DNA from: Arthrobacter caoxuetaonis
GTDB taxonomy: Bacteria; Actinomycetota; Actinomycetes; Actinomycetales; Micrococcaceae
Direction: 5' to 3'
DNA length: 64,000 bases
NCBI RefSeq assembly: GCF_023921125.1
Contig: NZ_CP099466.1
Coordinates: 3,100,001 to 3,164,000 of the forward strand
How positions within the stretch are numbered: the first letter of the stretch is position 1; each line of letters starts with the position of its first letter. The notes under the pieces were generated by a model. That model was not told the DNA's origin. It saw nothing but the letters and a program-made list of their open reading frames with translations, and searched no databases. This document shows, piece by piece, positions 1 through 8,795 of this stretch. The translations under genes were made by a program, and so were the position numbers.

Positions 1-378
1 TTCATCTCGCTGCTGCTGCTGGCCGGCCTGGCACAGGTTCCCGGTGAGCTGACCGAGGCAGCCGAAGTCGACGGCGCCACCTGGTGGCAGCGGTTCAGCA
101 GGGTGATCGTGCCAAACATGAAGGCGGCCATCATGGTGGCAGTCCTTTTCCGTGCACTGGATGCGTTCCGCATCTTCGACAATGTCTACATCATGACCAG
201 AGGCGCCTACGGCACGGAGACCTTGTCGCTGCTCGCGTACCGGACCTCCATCACCCGGCTGGAGATCGGTATGGGCTCAGCCGTTTCCGTACTGCTCTTC
301 CTCTGCGTGATCCTTATATGTTTCGTAGCAATAAAACTCTTCAAGGTGGACCTGACCGGCGCACGAGGGGGCAATTAA
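1..378 (+). CDS. Sugar ABC transporter permease, MalF/SugA-like (5' end missing)
   Basis: C-terminal 125 residues of an inner-membrane permease; the reading frame is open from base 1, so the gene starts upstream of the window. The binding-protein-dependent permease EAA loop is visible at residues 20-37 (EAAEVDGAT, then RVIVP), the segment that docks on the ATPase. A final hydrophobic helix (about residues 88-112) precedes a short basic tail. The stop codon TAA (376-378) is followed immediately by the ATG of the next permease, so the two are translationally coupled. Family knowledge: CUT1 importers use two different permeases and an MsmK-type ATPase, and all three are present here. The substrate cannot be read from the sequence; resemblance to the SugA/SugB/SugC trehalose system is only a suggestion. 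Confidence 0.9.
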   Translation, partial: FISLLLLAGLAQVPGELTEAAEVDGATWWQRFSRVIVPNMKAAIMVAVLFRALDAFRIFDNVYIMTRGAYGTETLSLLAYRTSITRLEIGMGSAVSVLLFLCVILICFVAIKLFKVDLTGARGGN

Positions 379-1221
379 ATGAAGTCGTCACCGATCCGCA
401 GGCGCGTCACATGGACCATCATTTCCATTGTCGTGATCATTTACGCGTTGTTTCCGGTCGCCTCAATTTTCGCGACGTCGTTCAAGCTTCCCAGTGACCT
501 GACCTCGGGGTCCTTCCTCCCCACCAACTGGTCCACGGTGAATTACGAACAGATCCTGGTCGGGGACGCCCAGGAACTCTTCCTCTCCGCCCTCCGCAAC
601 TCGATCGGCATCTCGCTGATCGCCACCTTGATCGCCGTGGTGCTCGCCACCCTCTGCGCCTACGCAATCGCCCGGCTGGATTTCCCCGGCAAACGGCTGG
701 TGCTGACAACTGCCCTGGGTGTTTCCATCTTCCCGGTGATCTCGATCGTGACCCCGTTGTTCAACCTGTGGCGCAACATCGGCCTGTACGACACCTGGCC
801 GGGGCTCATCATCCCGTACCTCTCACTGACCCTGCCGATTTCGATTTGGACGCTGGCGGCGTTCTTCCGGCAGATCCCGTGGGAGCTGGAGCAGGCAGCA
901 CAGGTGGACGGAGCCACCACCTGGCAGGCGTTCCGCAAGGCAATCGTTCCGCTTGCAGCCCCCGGCGTCTTCACGACGGCGATCATTGCCTTCTTCATCG
1001 CGTGGAACGACTTCGTCTATGGCATTTCCCTGACCTCGACCTCAGCTGCCCGCCCCGTGCCGGCAGCCCTGGCCTTCTTTACCGGAGCATCCCAGTTCGA
1101 AGCGCCGACTGGAGCAATTTCCGCAGCCGCGATCATTGTGACCATCCCGGTCGTTGTACTTGTACTGCTGTTCCAGCGACAGATCGTTTCCGGACTAACC
1201 CAGGGCGCCGTCAAGGGCTAG
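379..1221 (+). CDS. Sugar ABC transporter permease, MalG/SugB-like
   Basis: 280-residue integral membrane permease, normal length for the MalG side of CUT1 importers. A first membrane helix spans about residues 10-32, and further hydrophobic segments lie around 70-100, 110-130, 140-160 and 245-265. The EAA loop (EQAAQVDGAT, then KAIVP) is at about residues 169-190. It begins directly after the stop of the preceding permease and is followed after 36 bp by the ATPase gene, so the three form one operon. It should form a heterodimer with the upstream permease and pass substrate delivered by a lipoprotein encoded outside the window. The sugar class is an inference from family membership. Confidence 0.93.
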   Translation: MKSSPIRRRVTWTIISIVVIIYALFPVASIFATSFKLPSDLTSGSFLPTNWSTVNYEQILVGDAQELFLSALRNSIGISLIATLIAVVLATLCAYAIARLDFPGKRLVLTTALGVSIFPVISIVTPLFNLWRNIGLYDTWPGLIIPYLSLTLPISIWTLAAFFRQIPWELEQAAQVDGATTWQAFRKAIVPLAAPGVFTTAIIAFFIAWNDFVYGISLTSTSAARPVPAALAFFTGASQFEAPTGAISAAAIIVTIPVVVLVLLFQRQIVSGLTQGAVKG

Positions 1222-1257
1222 CCCCAGACGCACGGTACTAGAAAAGGAGCCATGAGC

Positions 1258-2529
1258 ATGGCATCGATTACGCTCAAGAACCTCGTCAAGAAGTACGGCG
1301 ACGGTTTCCCAGCCGTCAATGACATCAGCCTGGATATCGCGGACGGGGAGTTCATCATTCTCGTTGGTCCGTCCGGCTGCGGAAAGTCGACGCTGCTGCG
1401 GATGATTGTGGGGCTGGAAGACATTACCTCCGGCGACCTGCTGATCAACGGAGAGCGCGTCAACGACAAGGCACCCAGGGACCGGAACCTGGCCATGGTG
1501 TTCCAGAACTATGCCCTGTATCCGCACCTCACGGTCTTTGAGAATATCGCCTTCCCGCTCCGTCTGAACAAGGGCAAGTACAGCGATGAGCAGGTCAAGA
1601 AGCTGGTGAACGATGCAGCCGCCACGCTGGAGCTGACCGAACACCTCGACCGCAAGCCTGCGAACCTCTCCGGCGGCCAGCGGCAGCGTGTGGCCATGGG
1701 ACGTGCGATTGTCCGCCAGGCCGACGCTTTCCTGTTCGATGAGCCGCTCTCCAACCTGGACGCCAAGCTCCGCGGACAAATGCGTTCCGAGATTTCCCAG
1801 ATGCAGCGCAGGCTGGGCGTCACCAGTGTCTACGTCACACACGACCAGACGGAAGCCATGACACTCGGAGACAGGGTCGCCGTCTTGAAGAAGGGCATCC
1901 TTCAGCAGGTCGCCTCCCCGCGGGAACTTTACGAGCAGCCGGTTAACCTGTTTGTCGCAGGCTTCATCGGATCGCCTTCGATGAACTTCCTCCCGGCGAC
2001 CTTCAAGGACGGCAACATCCTCGAAACTGCAGTCGGCGATATCCGCATCCCCGAAGACAAGGCGGCCAAGGCCGCAGGCAAAAAGGTCGTCCTGGTGGGG
2101 ATCCGGCCTGAGTTCTTCGAAGACGCCTCCCTGGTCGAAGAACACAAGAAAGCTCACGGCTCCACGTTCACGGCACCCATCACGCACACCGAGTGGCTGG
2201 GCAACGAGCAATACGGCTACATCCACTTCGACCCCACCCCGGAGGTCCGTGAGCTGCTGGACAACCTGGCCAGGGACATGGACGCCGACGAGCTGCGGCC
2301 GCAGGTCGTTGTCACCCTCGATGCGGCCAGCCGGGTGCGTGGCGGACGGGACGCTGAACTGTGGCTGGATACCCGGCGAATCCACCTCTTCGACCCCGAG
2401 TCCGGCGAGAACCTCACCCGCGATCCGGAAGCGGGCGCGGAATTGACTGAAGAGGCCAACGAGCGGCGTGCCGAGGAGATTGCCATGGCTCACGACCATC
2501 AGGAGGCCGCCGCAACCACGTCTGAGTAG
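1258..2529 (+). CDS. ABC transporter ATP-binding protein, MsmK/UgpC/SugC-like
   Basis: Cytoplasmic ATPase of the sugar importer, 423 residues. Walker A is GPSGCGKST (about 37-45), the signature is LSGGQRQRV (about 137-145), Walker B is FLFDEP (about 158-163), and an H-loop HDQ follows. The C-terminal half is the OB-fold/TOBE regulatory domain typical of MsmK/MalK proteins. An extra acidic tail of roughly 40 residues, rich in Glu and Ala, makes it longer than the usual 360-390. Two ATGs compete: the one at 1252 lies only 2 nt after AAAAGGAG (1242-1249), whereas 1258 is 8 nt after it, so 1258 is chosen. In these systems one ATPase can serve several permease pairs. Confidence 0.92.
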   Translation: MASITLKNLVKKYGDGFPAVNDISLDIADGEFIILVGPSGCGKSTLLRMIVGLEDITSGDLLINGERVNDKAPRDRNLAMVFQNYALYPHLTVFENIAFPLRLNKGKYSDEQVKKLVNDAAATLELTEHLDRKPANLSGGQRQRVAMGRAIVRQADAFLFDEPLSNLDAKLRGQMRSEISQMQRRLGVTSVYVTHDQTEAMTLGDRVAVLKKGILQQVASPRELYEQPVNLFVAGFIGSPSMNFLPATFKDGNILETAVGDIRIPEDKAAKAAGKKVVLVGIRPEFFEDASLVEEHKKAHGSTFTAPITHTEWLGNEQYGYIHFDPTPEVRELLDNLARDMDADELRPQVVVTLDAASRVRGGRDAELWLDTRRIHLFDPESGENLTRDPEAGAELTEEANERRAEEIAMAHDHQEAAATTSE

Positions 2530-2593
2530 CAGGATGGGTGCCCCGGAGGAACACGGGCGCACCCGCCGGATCGGCGTGCACGCCTACTGCGGG

Positions 2594-2599
2594 TAACGT
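2594..2599 (+). promoter_or_regulatory. -10 box for predicted leaderless transcript
   Basis: TAACGT lies 6 nt before the GTG at 2606 and no Shine-Dalgarno sequence precedes that codon. This geometry places the transcription start on the start codon. No convincing -35 is present. Confidence 0.4.
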
Positions 2600-2605
2600 A
2601 AGAGC

Positions 2606-3589
2606 GTGCAGGGAACATCACCGGTAATCAAAGCCGTCGCCACATGGCTGACGGCTCTCATGCTCACTATCGCGGCCGCCGTCGTCGTTATTTGGCTTGT
2701 CAACGCCAAGGTTTACGGCCCGGGCAAGCAGGTGGAGGACTACCTGCAGGCCCTGCAGGACGGCGATGGAGCCCGCGCGCTGGGCCTGCTGAACGCCGAA
2801 GTCCCTGAGGCGAATGCCGCGCTGCTGGATGGAGAGGCCCTGCGTGCTTCAACGGACGGGCTCGAAGTGCTGGAGATCACCGAGGCCGGCACAACGGTGG
2901 ACGACCGCACGAACGTCGAGGTCACGTACCGCCTGGATGGCATCGAAGAGCGGTCGACCTTTGAACTGGAGAAGACCGGCAGCCGGTGGATGTTCTTCGA
3001 CCAGTGGAGTTTCCGCCCCGACTCGCTGCCCAGCGTCAGGATTACGGCGGCCAACCAGAATGAGGCAGTCCTCAACGGCACACCCGTCGTGCTGCCGGAG
3101 GGCACCAACACCTTCGCTGCCTTCTACCCGTCGCGCGTTGCCGCCTCGTTTAGCAGCGGCTACTTCGAGGCTCCTGAGCAGAGCGGCGTCCTGACCACTG
3201 CATCTGGGGCACTGGACCTGACGCTCCAGAGCCAGGCCACCCCCGAACTGGTCGACGCCGTCGACGCTCGGGTACGCGAGTTCCTGGACAACTGCGCCGG
3301 CGAGCAAAACCGGCTGGCGCCTCCGGGATGTCCCTTCTACCACCTCACCGACAACCGGGTGGAGCCGCCTATCACGTGGGAAATCGTAGAGTACCCCACA
3401 GTGGAGATCTCGCCCGCGGAGGGTCACTGGGGCCTGGCACCCCTGAATGGGATTGCCCGCGTCACGGCAACCCAGACCGATCTTTTCTCCGGTGCCCAAA
3501 GTCCCCTGGTGGAGGACAAGGAGTTCTCCTTCGGAGCCCGGCTGTCCGTCACGGACGGCGGGATCAGCCTCACCGCCGTGATCGAATAG
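2606..3589 (+). CDS. Membrane-anchored protein of unknown function with NTF2-like region
   Basis: 327 residues beginning at GTG. One hydrophobic helix spans about residues 12-33, followed by a long extracytoplasmic part, so this is an N-in single-pass or uncleaved signal-anchored protein. Residues about 40-135 (VEDYLQALQDGD, then ERSTFEL and WMFFDQWSF) look like the small NTF2/DUF4878-type fold found in many exported actinobacterial proteins, but this is a structural guess. The rest is beta-rich with a Cys pair near residues 231 and 239 that could form a disulfide. No enzymatic motif was found. It follows the sugar importer after 76 bp with its own predicted promoter, so a functional link is not established. 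Confidence 0.7.
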   Translation: MQGTSPVIKAVATWLTALMLTIAAAVVVIWLVNAKVYGPGKQVEDYLQALQDGDGARALGLLNAEVPEANAALLDGEALRASTDGLEVLEITEAGTTVDDRTNVEVTYRLDGIEERSTFELEKTGSRWMFFDQWSFRPDSLPSVRITAANQNEAVLNGTPVVLPEGTNTFAAFYPSRVAASFSSGYFEAPEQSGVLTTASGALDLTLQSQATPELVDAVDARVREFLDNCAGEQNRLAPPGCPFYHLTDNRVEPPITWEIVEYPTVEISPAEGHWGLAPLNGIARVTATQTDLFSGAQSPLVEDKEFSFGARLSVTDGGISLTAVIE

Positions 3590-3596
3590 CTCCGCC

Positions 3597-3630
3597 GGCT
3601 CCTAGTCCAGGCCGGCTGCTAGTCCAGGCC
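3597..3630. repeat. 17-bp tandem duplication covering a stop codon
   Basis: Two adjacent 17-bp units (3597-3613 and 3614-3630) differ by one base. Both contain GGCCTGGACTAG on the minus strand. The inner copy supplies the last codons and the TAG stop of the NHL protein gene; the outer copy is the duplicate behind it. Confidence 0.85.
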
Positions 3631-5529
3631 GCGCAGGTCCAGCGTTAGTTCCGTTTCGCCGCCGGGCTGCAGAACGACGGGGATTCCCCAGTCCTGCTGG
3701 TACAGGTGGCAGGCAGCGTGGTCAGGGATCTCTCCCCCGGGTTCGCCGTCGCACGCCGCGGCACGGGCGGTAATGTGCAGGACGCCTTCGGGAACAGTGT
3801 CCGAGAGCACCAGCTCACGGACCAGCCCGACGGCGGTCCCGCCTCCGGAAACCAGGAGCTCCTCCGGAGAGGAAGAGATCTTCAGCTGCGTGGGGTCTCC
3901 CCAGCGGTCGTCGAGCTTCTGCCCCTTCGGAGCAGAGAATCGGATGGTGAGCCCCAGCGGCCCGGCAGCGATGGCTGTCTTGGGCCGCTGTGTCTGGCGG
4001 GCGCCTTCATCCACGGACTGCGCTTCCTTGGGGATGGGCAGGCGGATGAGCTGGTGCTGGTTAGCCTCTACAACGATCAGGAGCGGCTCGCCGGCGGTTG
4101 AGTCGATAAGGACCCCGGAAGGTTCCGCCAGGCCGCGTGCGAGCGTCGAGACGGCTTGTGCAGCCGGGTCGTAGCGCCGCACTGCTCCGTTGTAGGTGTC
4201 GGCGATGGCTATGGAACCGTCCGGAAGGACTGCCACGCCCAAGGGGTGCTGCAGCCTCGCTTCGGCGGCAGCACCGTCGCGGTAGCCGAAATCGAACAGT
4301 CCCGCACCGACGGCGGTTTCCACCGTGACAACCGGCTTGTCCCCGGAAACGTCGAAGGCCAGCTTCCGCAGGGCGGAGGTCTCGGAGTCTGCCACCCAGA
4401 TGTTTCCATCCGCATCCTGCGCCAACCCCGAAGACTGAGCGAACCAGGCTGCGTCTGCGGCGCCGTCGAGCAGGCCTTCCAGCCCGGTTCCAGCGAGGAT
4501 GGAGAGCGCGCCAGTCGCGGGGTCGAAGGCGAAGATCTGGTGTGTGCCGGCCATCGCAACGACAGCCTGGCCCAACACGGTGGACCACAAAACGTCCCAC
4601 GGCGAGGACAGGGAGGTGCCCAGCGGATCGGTACCGAGATCCGTGGAAACGGGTGCGGACTGGTTCTCGGCATCGAGCAGGCGCTGCACGCCGTTGCCGG
4701 CCAGGGTCGTGACGGCGCCGGTGGCGAGGTTGACGCCGCGCAGCCGGTGGTTGACGGTGTCCGCCACGATGACGTCGTACTCCAGGGTCTCAGCGACCGC
4801 TGCCGGAAGTACGGCCAGGCCCTGCGGTTCGTTGAAGCGTGCGGTCCCGGCGTCACCGTCGCGCCAGCCCTTGGTGCCGTCACCGATCACGCGGCGGACG
4901 GTGGCGAGGTCGGCTTCAAGTTCGACGAGCCGGTGATGCCCGGTGTCCGCCACCAGGAACGTACCCTCGGGCAGGGCAACTGCCTTGCCCGGGAAACGCA
5001 GGTCTCCCGACGTCGCCTCCGCGGGCACGTACGGTCCGTCGCCACGGTGCAGCGTGCCCTTCTCCTCATGCTCGGCCACCAGTTCGGCGACAAGCGACTC
5101 AAGGCCGGCAGCATGGCCCTCCCCGGACAGGTGCGCGACGATGTAGCCCTCAGGGTCGATGACGACCAGCGTCGGCCAGGCACGCGCTGTGTAGGCCTGC
5201 CAGGTCTCCAGCTCCGGGTCATCCAGCACCGGGTGGTGGATCTCGTAGCGTTCGACGGCGGCGGCCAGCGCCACCGGATCAGCTTCGTGCTCGAACTTGG
5301 GCGAGTGCACCCCGACCGTCACGAGGACGTCGGAGTACTTGGCTTCAAGCGGGCGGAGCTCGTCCAGGACATGCAGGCAGTTGATGCAGCAGAAGGTCCA
5401 GAAATCCAGCAGGACAATCTTTCCCCGGAGATCTTCGAGACCCAGCCGCCTGCCACCCGTGTTCAACCAGTTGCGGCCCACAAGCTCGGAGGCCCGGACG
5501 CGGTATCCGGCGCGCACCGTTTCAGTCAT
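3619..5529 (-). CDS. Thioredoxin-like domain plus NHL-repeat protein (NHLRC2-like)
   Basis: 636 residues. Residues 1 to about 165 form a thioredoxin/TlpA-like fold with the sequence WTFCCINC, whose CxxC pair is C48 and C51. Residues from about 170 to 500 form an NHL beta-propeller, with recurring blocks such as FNEPQGLAV, SSPWDVLW, LQHPLGVAV and VADTYN. The C-terminal 130 residues are a beta-rich domain. There is no signal peptide, so a cytoplasmic location is expected. This layout matches the NHLRC2 family, whose biochemical function is poorly defined; a thiol-redox role is inferred from the CxxC. The ATG directly abuts the stop codon of the CopD-CtaG gene upstream, so the two are co-transcribed. 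Confidence 0.88.
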   Translation of the reverse strand: MTETVRAGYRVRASELVGRNWLNTGGRRLGLEDLRGKIVLLDFWTFCCINCLHVLDELRPLEAKYSDVLVTVGVHSPKFEHEADPVALAAAVERYEIHHPVLDDPELETWQAYTARAWPTLVVIDPEGYIVAHLSGEGHAAGLESLVAELVAEHEEKGTLHRGDGPYVPAEATSGDLRFPGKAVALPEGTFLVADTGHHRLVELEADLATVRRVIGDGTKGWRDGDAGTARFNEPQGLAVLPAAVAETLEYDVIVADTVNHRLRGVNLATGAVTTLAGNGVQRLLDAENQSAPVSTDLGTDPLGTSLSSPWDVLWSTVLGQAVVAMAGTHQIFAFDPATGALSILAGTGLEGLLDGAADAAWFAQSSGLAQDADGNIWVADSETSALRKLAFDVSGDKPVVTVETAVGAGLFDFGYRDGAAAEARLQHPLGVAVLPDGSIAIADTYNGAVRRYDPAAQAVSTLARGLAEPSGVLIDSTAGEPLLIVVEANQHQLIRLPIPKEAQSVDEGARQTQRPKTAIAAGPLGLTIRFSAPKGQKLDDRWGDPTQLKISSSPEELLVSGGGTAVGLVRELVLSDTVPEGVLHITARAAACDGEPGGEIPDHAACHLYQQDWGIPVVLQPGGETELTLDLRGLD

Positions 5530-7653
5530 CTAACGTTCTCCTTGGTCTGACTTTGCATCGCGTTCGGCCAGCTGGGCGAACATATTGTTGTAAGCCGTAA
5601 GTTCAGCATCATTATTCCGCTCGGCCGCACGGTCTTTGCGTTTTGTTTCACGTGCATCCGTGCGTGACCACTGCAGGGCCACGCCAATGGCCACCAGGAC
5701 GGTGGGAATTTCGCCGATGCCCCACATGATGGATCCGCCCAGCTGCTGGTCCTGAAGCGCGCTGAGGCCCCACTCCCGGCCCATGTTCCCGAAGTAGGAA
5801 GCCTGGATCAGGGAGGTCTGCCCCATCACCGCGACGCCAAAGAAAGCATGGAACGCCATGGTGGCCAGCAGGATGACCAGCCGCAGCGGGTAGGGCGCCC
5901 GGGTGGGCAGCGGATCGATGCCGATCATGGTCAGGATAAAGATGTAGCCGGTGAGCAGGAAGTGCAGCACCATCAGTTCGTGGCCCACATGCTCGCGGAG
6001 GGCAAAACCGAACAGGTCGGAGTAGTAGAAGATCACGATCGAACCGGCGAAGTTCACCGCCGCAAAGATTGGGTTGGTGATGACCTTCGAATAGCGCGAG
6101 TGCACGCCGATCAGGATCCATTCGCGCAGGCCCCGGCTCCCGTCCCCGCGCGGGGTGAGTGCCTTGAGCGCCAGCGTCAGAGGCGCACCGAGCACCAGGA
6201 AGAGCGGCACCACCATGGTCAGTGCCATGTGTCCGAGCATGTGGGTGGAGAACAGCACCATGCCGTAGACGGCCGGCGCCCCGGAGGTCACGTAGGTCAG
6301 GGCGATCAGGCCCACAAACCAGGACAGTGTCCGGACAACCGGCCATTTGTCGCCGCGCCGCCGGAGCTTGCGCAGCCCCAGGATGTAGGCGGCACCGATG
6401 GTCACCACGATGGCAACCCACAGCCAGTCGAAGCGCCATTCCGTGAGGTAGCGCTCGGGGGTCAGCTCCGGAGGAAGGTCGTAGCCGGTGATGATCCGGG
6501 CGGGAGAGGCATTTGGCGGCAGCTCTTCGGGCCGCGGCGGAGCAGTACGGGCCAAGGCTGCGGCCACGCCGGAAATTGCTGCCATGATGAGCAGCTCCAC
6601 CCCGATGAACTGCCAAAGGACCCGCTTGGCTCCCAGGGGTCCCGCTGAGGCGGCAGCGCCCTTGCTGCGGGGCTCGGAGAGCCGGGGAATGAGCCACCGG
6701 CGGTGCAGGACTCCGAAGATGCCCAGCACCAGCGTGGCAGCGACCTTGAAGAGGACCAGCGCGCCCCAGCGGGAGTTCAGCTGGTCCAGCGACGTGATCC
6801 GCAGCGAAGCATTAACGATGCCGGACGCCGCCACGAGCACGAACCCGAAGCCGGCAAGAGCGGAGAACCGCCTCAGCACCGTTTCGGTGATGTCGCCCAG
6901 GTTCTTGGAGATCACGGCCAGGACGATGATGCCGCCGATCCAGAGACACACGCCGAGCAGGTGGAGTCCGATGGAGTTCACGGCCGCACTGTGGTCATCG
7001 CCGCCGGCGGCGTGGCCGACCAGTGCCATGGGCAGCAGCCCGCCGACGGCCAGCGCCGTCGTCAGCGCCAGCCCGGTCAGGGAGCGCACTCCGAACGTCA
7101 GCGTGGTGACGACTGCGGCAATAATGCTGACCGCCAGCCAAGCCCGGCCGGTGGAGAAGTCAGTGAGGAAGGATGCGAGCCCTTCCGTATAGGAAGGTGC
7201 GGGGCTGAGCGGCAGCCCGGAGACATCAGAGTAGGTGAACAGCATCACCGCGATGGCGGCCAGGGTCCACACTGCCGCTGCGACGGACGCGAGGGACAGC
7301 GCCTGGGTGAAGGCAGGATGTTCCGGGCGTGTCTCCCGCTCCCCTTTGCCGCGCCGTGCGCCGGTGTGTTTGGGCAGGATAAAGACTGCGAACACGAGGG
7401 ACCCGATGACGGCAGCCACCGCCCCGTTTTGAACGGCCTTGGCGATCGGAAGACCCCAGCGGGTCAGCGCACCGGGATCGGAGAGCTGTGAGGCTGCGGC
7501 TGCACCGGTGAAAAGCAGGGCGACGCCGAGCGCCAGGATCATGACACCGATGCCGGCAGCTACCCAACCGCTGCGGACCGGGCTTCCCGTTCCGTCCGCG
7601 GCACCGGAGGAGCGGTCCGGCAGGGTGTTCTGGGTCTTGGCAGAGTTTGGCAC
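5530..7653 (-). CDS. CopD-CtaG fusion, copper transport / cytochrome c oxidase assembly protein
   Basis: 707-residue polytopic membrane protein. The N-terminal part, about residues 25-370, resembles CopD copper-resistance membrane proteins (seven to eight helices, with conserved histidines in segments such as VGHAAGGDDHSA). The C-terminal part, about 430-670, is the caa3-type CtaG domain (HMLGHMALTMVVPLF, MVLHFLLTGY, MAFHAFFGVAVM) with conserved intramembrane His and Met. The fusion is common in actinobacteria, where it is thought to supply copper to the terminal oxidase. A charged tail of about 45 residues ends the protein. Its stop is immediately followed by the start of the thioredoxin/NHL gene, which hints at a shared role in copper or redox maturation. 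Confidence 0.92.
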   Translation of the reverse strand: MPNSAKTQNTLPDRSSGAADGTGSPVRSGWVAAGIGVMILALGVALLFTGAAAASQLSDPGALTRWGLPIAKAVQNGAVAAVIGSLVFAVFILPKHTGARRGKGERETRPEHPAFTQALSLASVAAAVWTLAAIAVMLFTYSDVSGLPLSPAPSYTEGLASFLTDFSTGRAWLAVSIIAAVVTTLTFGVRSLTGLALTTALAVGGLLPMALVGHAAGGDDHSAAVNSIGLHLLGVCLWIGGIIVLAVISKNLGDITETVLRRFSALAGFGFVLVAASGIVNASLRITSLDQLNSRWGALVLFKVAATLVLGIFGVLHRRWLIPRLSEPRSKGAAASAGPLGAKRVLWQFIGVELLIMAAISGVAAALARTAPPRPEELPPNASPARIITGYDLPPELTPERYLTEWRFDWLWVAIVVTIGAAYILGLRKLRRRGDKWPVVRTLSWFVGLIALTYVTSGAPAVYGMVLFSTHMLGHMALTMVVPLFLVLGAPLTLALKALTPRGDGSRGLREWILIGVHSRYSKVITNPIFAAVNFAGSIVIFYYSDLFGFALREHVGHELMVLHFLLTGYIFILTMIGIDPLPTRAPYPLRLVILLATMAFHAFFGVAVMGQTSLIQASYFGNMGREWGLSALQDQQLGGSIMWGIGEIPTVLVAIGVALQWSRTDARETKRKDRAAERNNDAELTAYNNMFAQLAERDAKSDQGER

Positions 7654-7748
7654 GCTACCTATTCTCTACCCGCCGCAAATAATGGGCCAACTCCCGCTCC
7701 ACCCCGGTGCATCCCGGACATCCCGGAATGCGTCCCGGCGCAGACAAA

Positions 7749-7781
7749 CGGAGGGCCGGTGCCAATGGCGCCGGCCCTCCG
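7749..7781 (-). terminator. Terminator of the HU gene
   Basis: Perfect 11-bp inverted repeat CGGAGGGCCGG / CCGGCCCTCCG, with additional GCC/GGC pairing inside the loop, 16 bp after the HU stop codon. Confidence 0.75.
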
Positions 7782-7797
7782 CTGAAATGCGAAAGTA

Positions 7798-8082
7798 CTA
7801 CTTCTTGGCGACAGCAGCCTTCAGCTTCGAGCCAGCCGTCAGCTTGACGCTGTGGCCGGCCGGGATCTGGAGGGTTTCGCCGGTCTGCGGGTTGCGGCCC
7901 TGGCGAGCGGCGCGGTCGGTGCGCTCAACAGCGAGCCAGCCCGGGATGGTGATCTTCTCGCCGTTGGCAACGGAAGTGGCGAAGATGTCGAAGACAGCAT
8001 CGAGCACGCCGTTGACGGCGGTCTGGCTGTTGCCGGACTTCTCTGCGACAGCGGCAACAAGTTCACTGCGGTTCATAGCCAA
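7798..8082 (-). CDS. HU-family nucleoid-associated DNA-binding protein
   Basis: 94 residues, the standard short HU length without the Lys/Ala-rich tail of mycobacterial HupB. Typical blocks are visible: NRSELVAAVAEKSG at the N-terminus, GEKITIPGWL, then the DNA-binding arm core RTDRAARQGRNPQTGE and IPAGHSVKLTAGSKLK. It acts as a dimer that bends and compacts DNA. The start is TTG (8082): the AGGAGG box lies 8 nt before it, whereas the ATG at 8076 is 14 nt away, and the TTG start gives the family N-terminus MA-x-NRSEL. It is a monocistronic gene with its own terminator, between the rpsN operon and copD-ctaG. Confidence 0.96.
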   Translation of the reverse strand: MAMNRSELVAAVAEKSGNSQTAVNGVLDAVFDIFATSVANGEKITIPGWLAVERTDRAARQGRNPQTGETLQIPAGHSVKLTAGSKLKAAVAKK

Positions 8083-8265
8083 TTTATGTCCTCCTGGACT
8101 CAGGTGTTTAGCGCGAGCGGTTCACGGATGCGAAACCGCCTCTGTTCGAAAACTTACCAGCTACGACACCCATCGCAGGGAGAAAACCGCGGGTTTTCGG
8201 GCTTTTTTCGGGATTTTTCGGCCAGAAGGGCAACTTTGGGCGGCTCACTTGGCCCGACAAACGCA

Positions 8266-8300
8266 AAAAGGGCGGCAACCGGGAAGGTTGCCGCCCTTTT
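8266..8300 (-). terminator. Terminator of the rpmB-rpmG-rpsN operon
   Basis: 15-bp perfect stem AAAAGGGCGGCAACC / GGTTGCCGCCCTTTT with a 5-nt loop and a T run on the minus strand, 20 bp after the rpsN stop. Confidence 0.88.
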
Positions 8301-8319
8301 CAGGCGTGGAAAGCAGTGC

Positions 8320-8625
8320 TTACCAGCTGGACTTCTTGATGCCGGGCAGTTCGCCGGCGTGAGCCATATTGCGGAAACGCACGCGGGAGATACCGAACTT
8401 CTGGAGGGTACCCCGGGGGCGGCCGTCGATCTGGTCGCGGTTGCGCAGGCGGACCGGGGAAGCGTTGCGGGGCAGCTTCTGCAGGCCGAGGCGTGCAGCT
8501 TCCCGTGCTTCGTCGGTCGCGTTGGGATCGACCAGGGTCTTCTTCAGTTCGAGGCGCTTGGCAGCGTAGCGCTCAACAACAACCTTGCGCTGCTCGTTGC
8601 GGGCAATCTTGGACTTCTTTGCCAT
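8320..8625 (-). CDS. rpsN: 30S ribosomal protein S14 (cysteine-free, zinc-independent type)
   Basis: 101 residues, the long S14 form. The N-terminus [14 protein letters not shown] and the C-terminal block [20 protein letters not shown] are diagnostic. No cysteine is present, so this is the zinc-independent (C-minus) type rather than the 61-residue zinc-ribbon form. It joins the 30S head, contacting 16S rRNA near S3 and S10. It is the last gene of an operon with rpmB and rpmG, separated from rpmG by only 2 bp. In other actinobacteria such C-minus sets can be Zur-controlled; I did not find a convincing Zur box here. Confidence 0.97.
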   Translation of the reverse strand: MAKKSKIARNEQRKVVVERYAAKRLELKKTLVDPNATDEAREAARLGLQKLPRNASPVRLRNRDQIDGRPRGTLQKFGISRVRFRNMAHAGELPGIKKSSW

Positions 8626-8627
8626 TC

Positions 8628-8795
8628 TTAGCGCTCCTCACGGAATTCGACGTGCTGGCGGATCTTCGGGTCGTACTTCTTCAGGACCATGCGGTCCGGG
8701 TCGTTACGACGGTTCTTGCGGGTCACGTAGGTGTACCCGGTGCCGGCGGTCGACTTGAGCTTGATGATCGGACGAACGTCCTTATCCTTAGCCAC
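8628..8795 (-). CDS. rpmG: 50S ribosomal protein L33 (cysteine-free type)
   Basis: 55 residues. It starts at GTG (8795-8793) and reads [20 protein letters not shown], followed by [14 protein letters not shown] and the end HVEFREER. That is the canonical L33 pattern with the CxxC zinc pairs replaced. It binds 23S rRNA near the E site. The GTG shares its first base with the last base of the rpmB TAG stop, giving tight coupling. rpsN follows 2 bp later. Confidence 0.95.
   Translation of the reverse strand: MAKDKDVRPIIKLKSTAGTGYTYVTRKNRRNDPDRMVLKKYDPKIRQHVEFREER

Noticed and set aside
1195..2562. 455-codon minus-strand frame opposite the sugar ABC ATPase
   Set aside because: Antisense shadow of a gene with all ABC motifs; the product has no recognisable similarity.
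4156..5550. 464-codon plus-strand frame opposite the thioredoxin/NHL gene
   Set aside because: Shadow frame caused by high GC; the minus-strand gene has clear domains.
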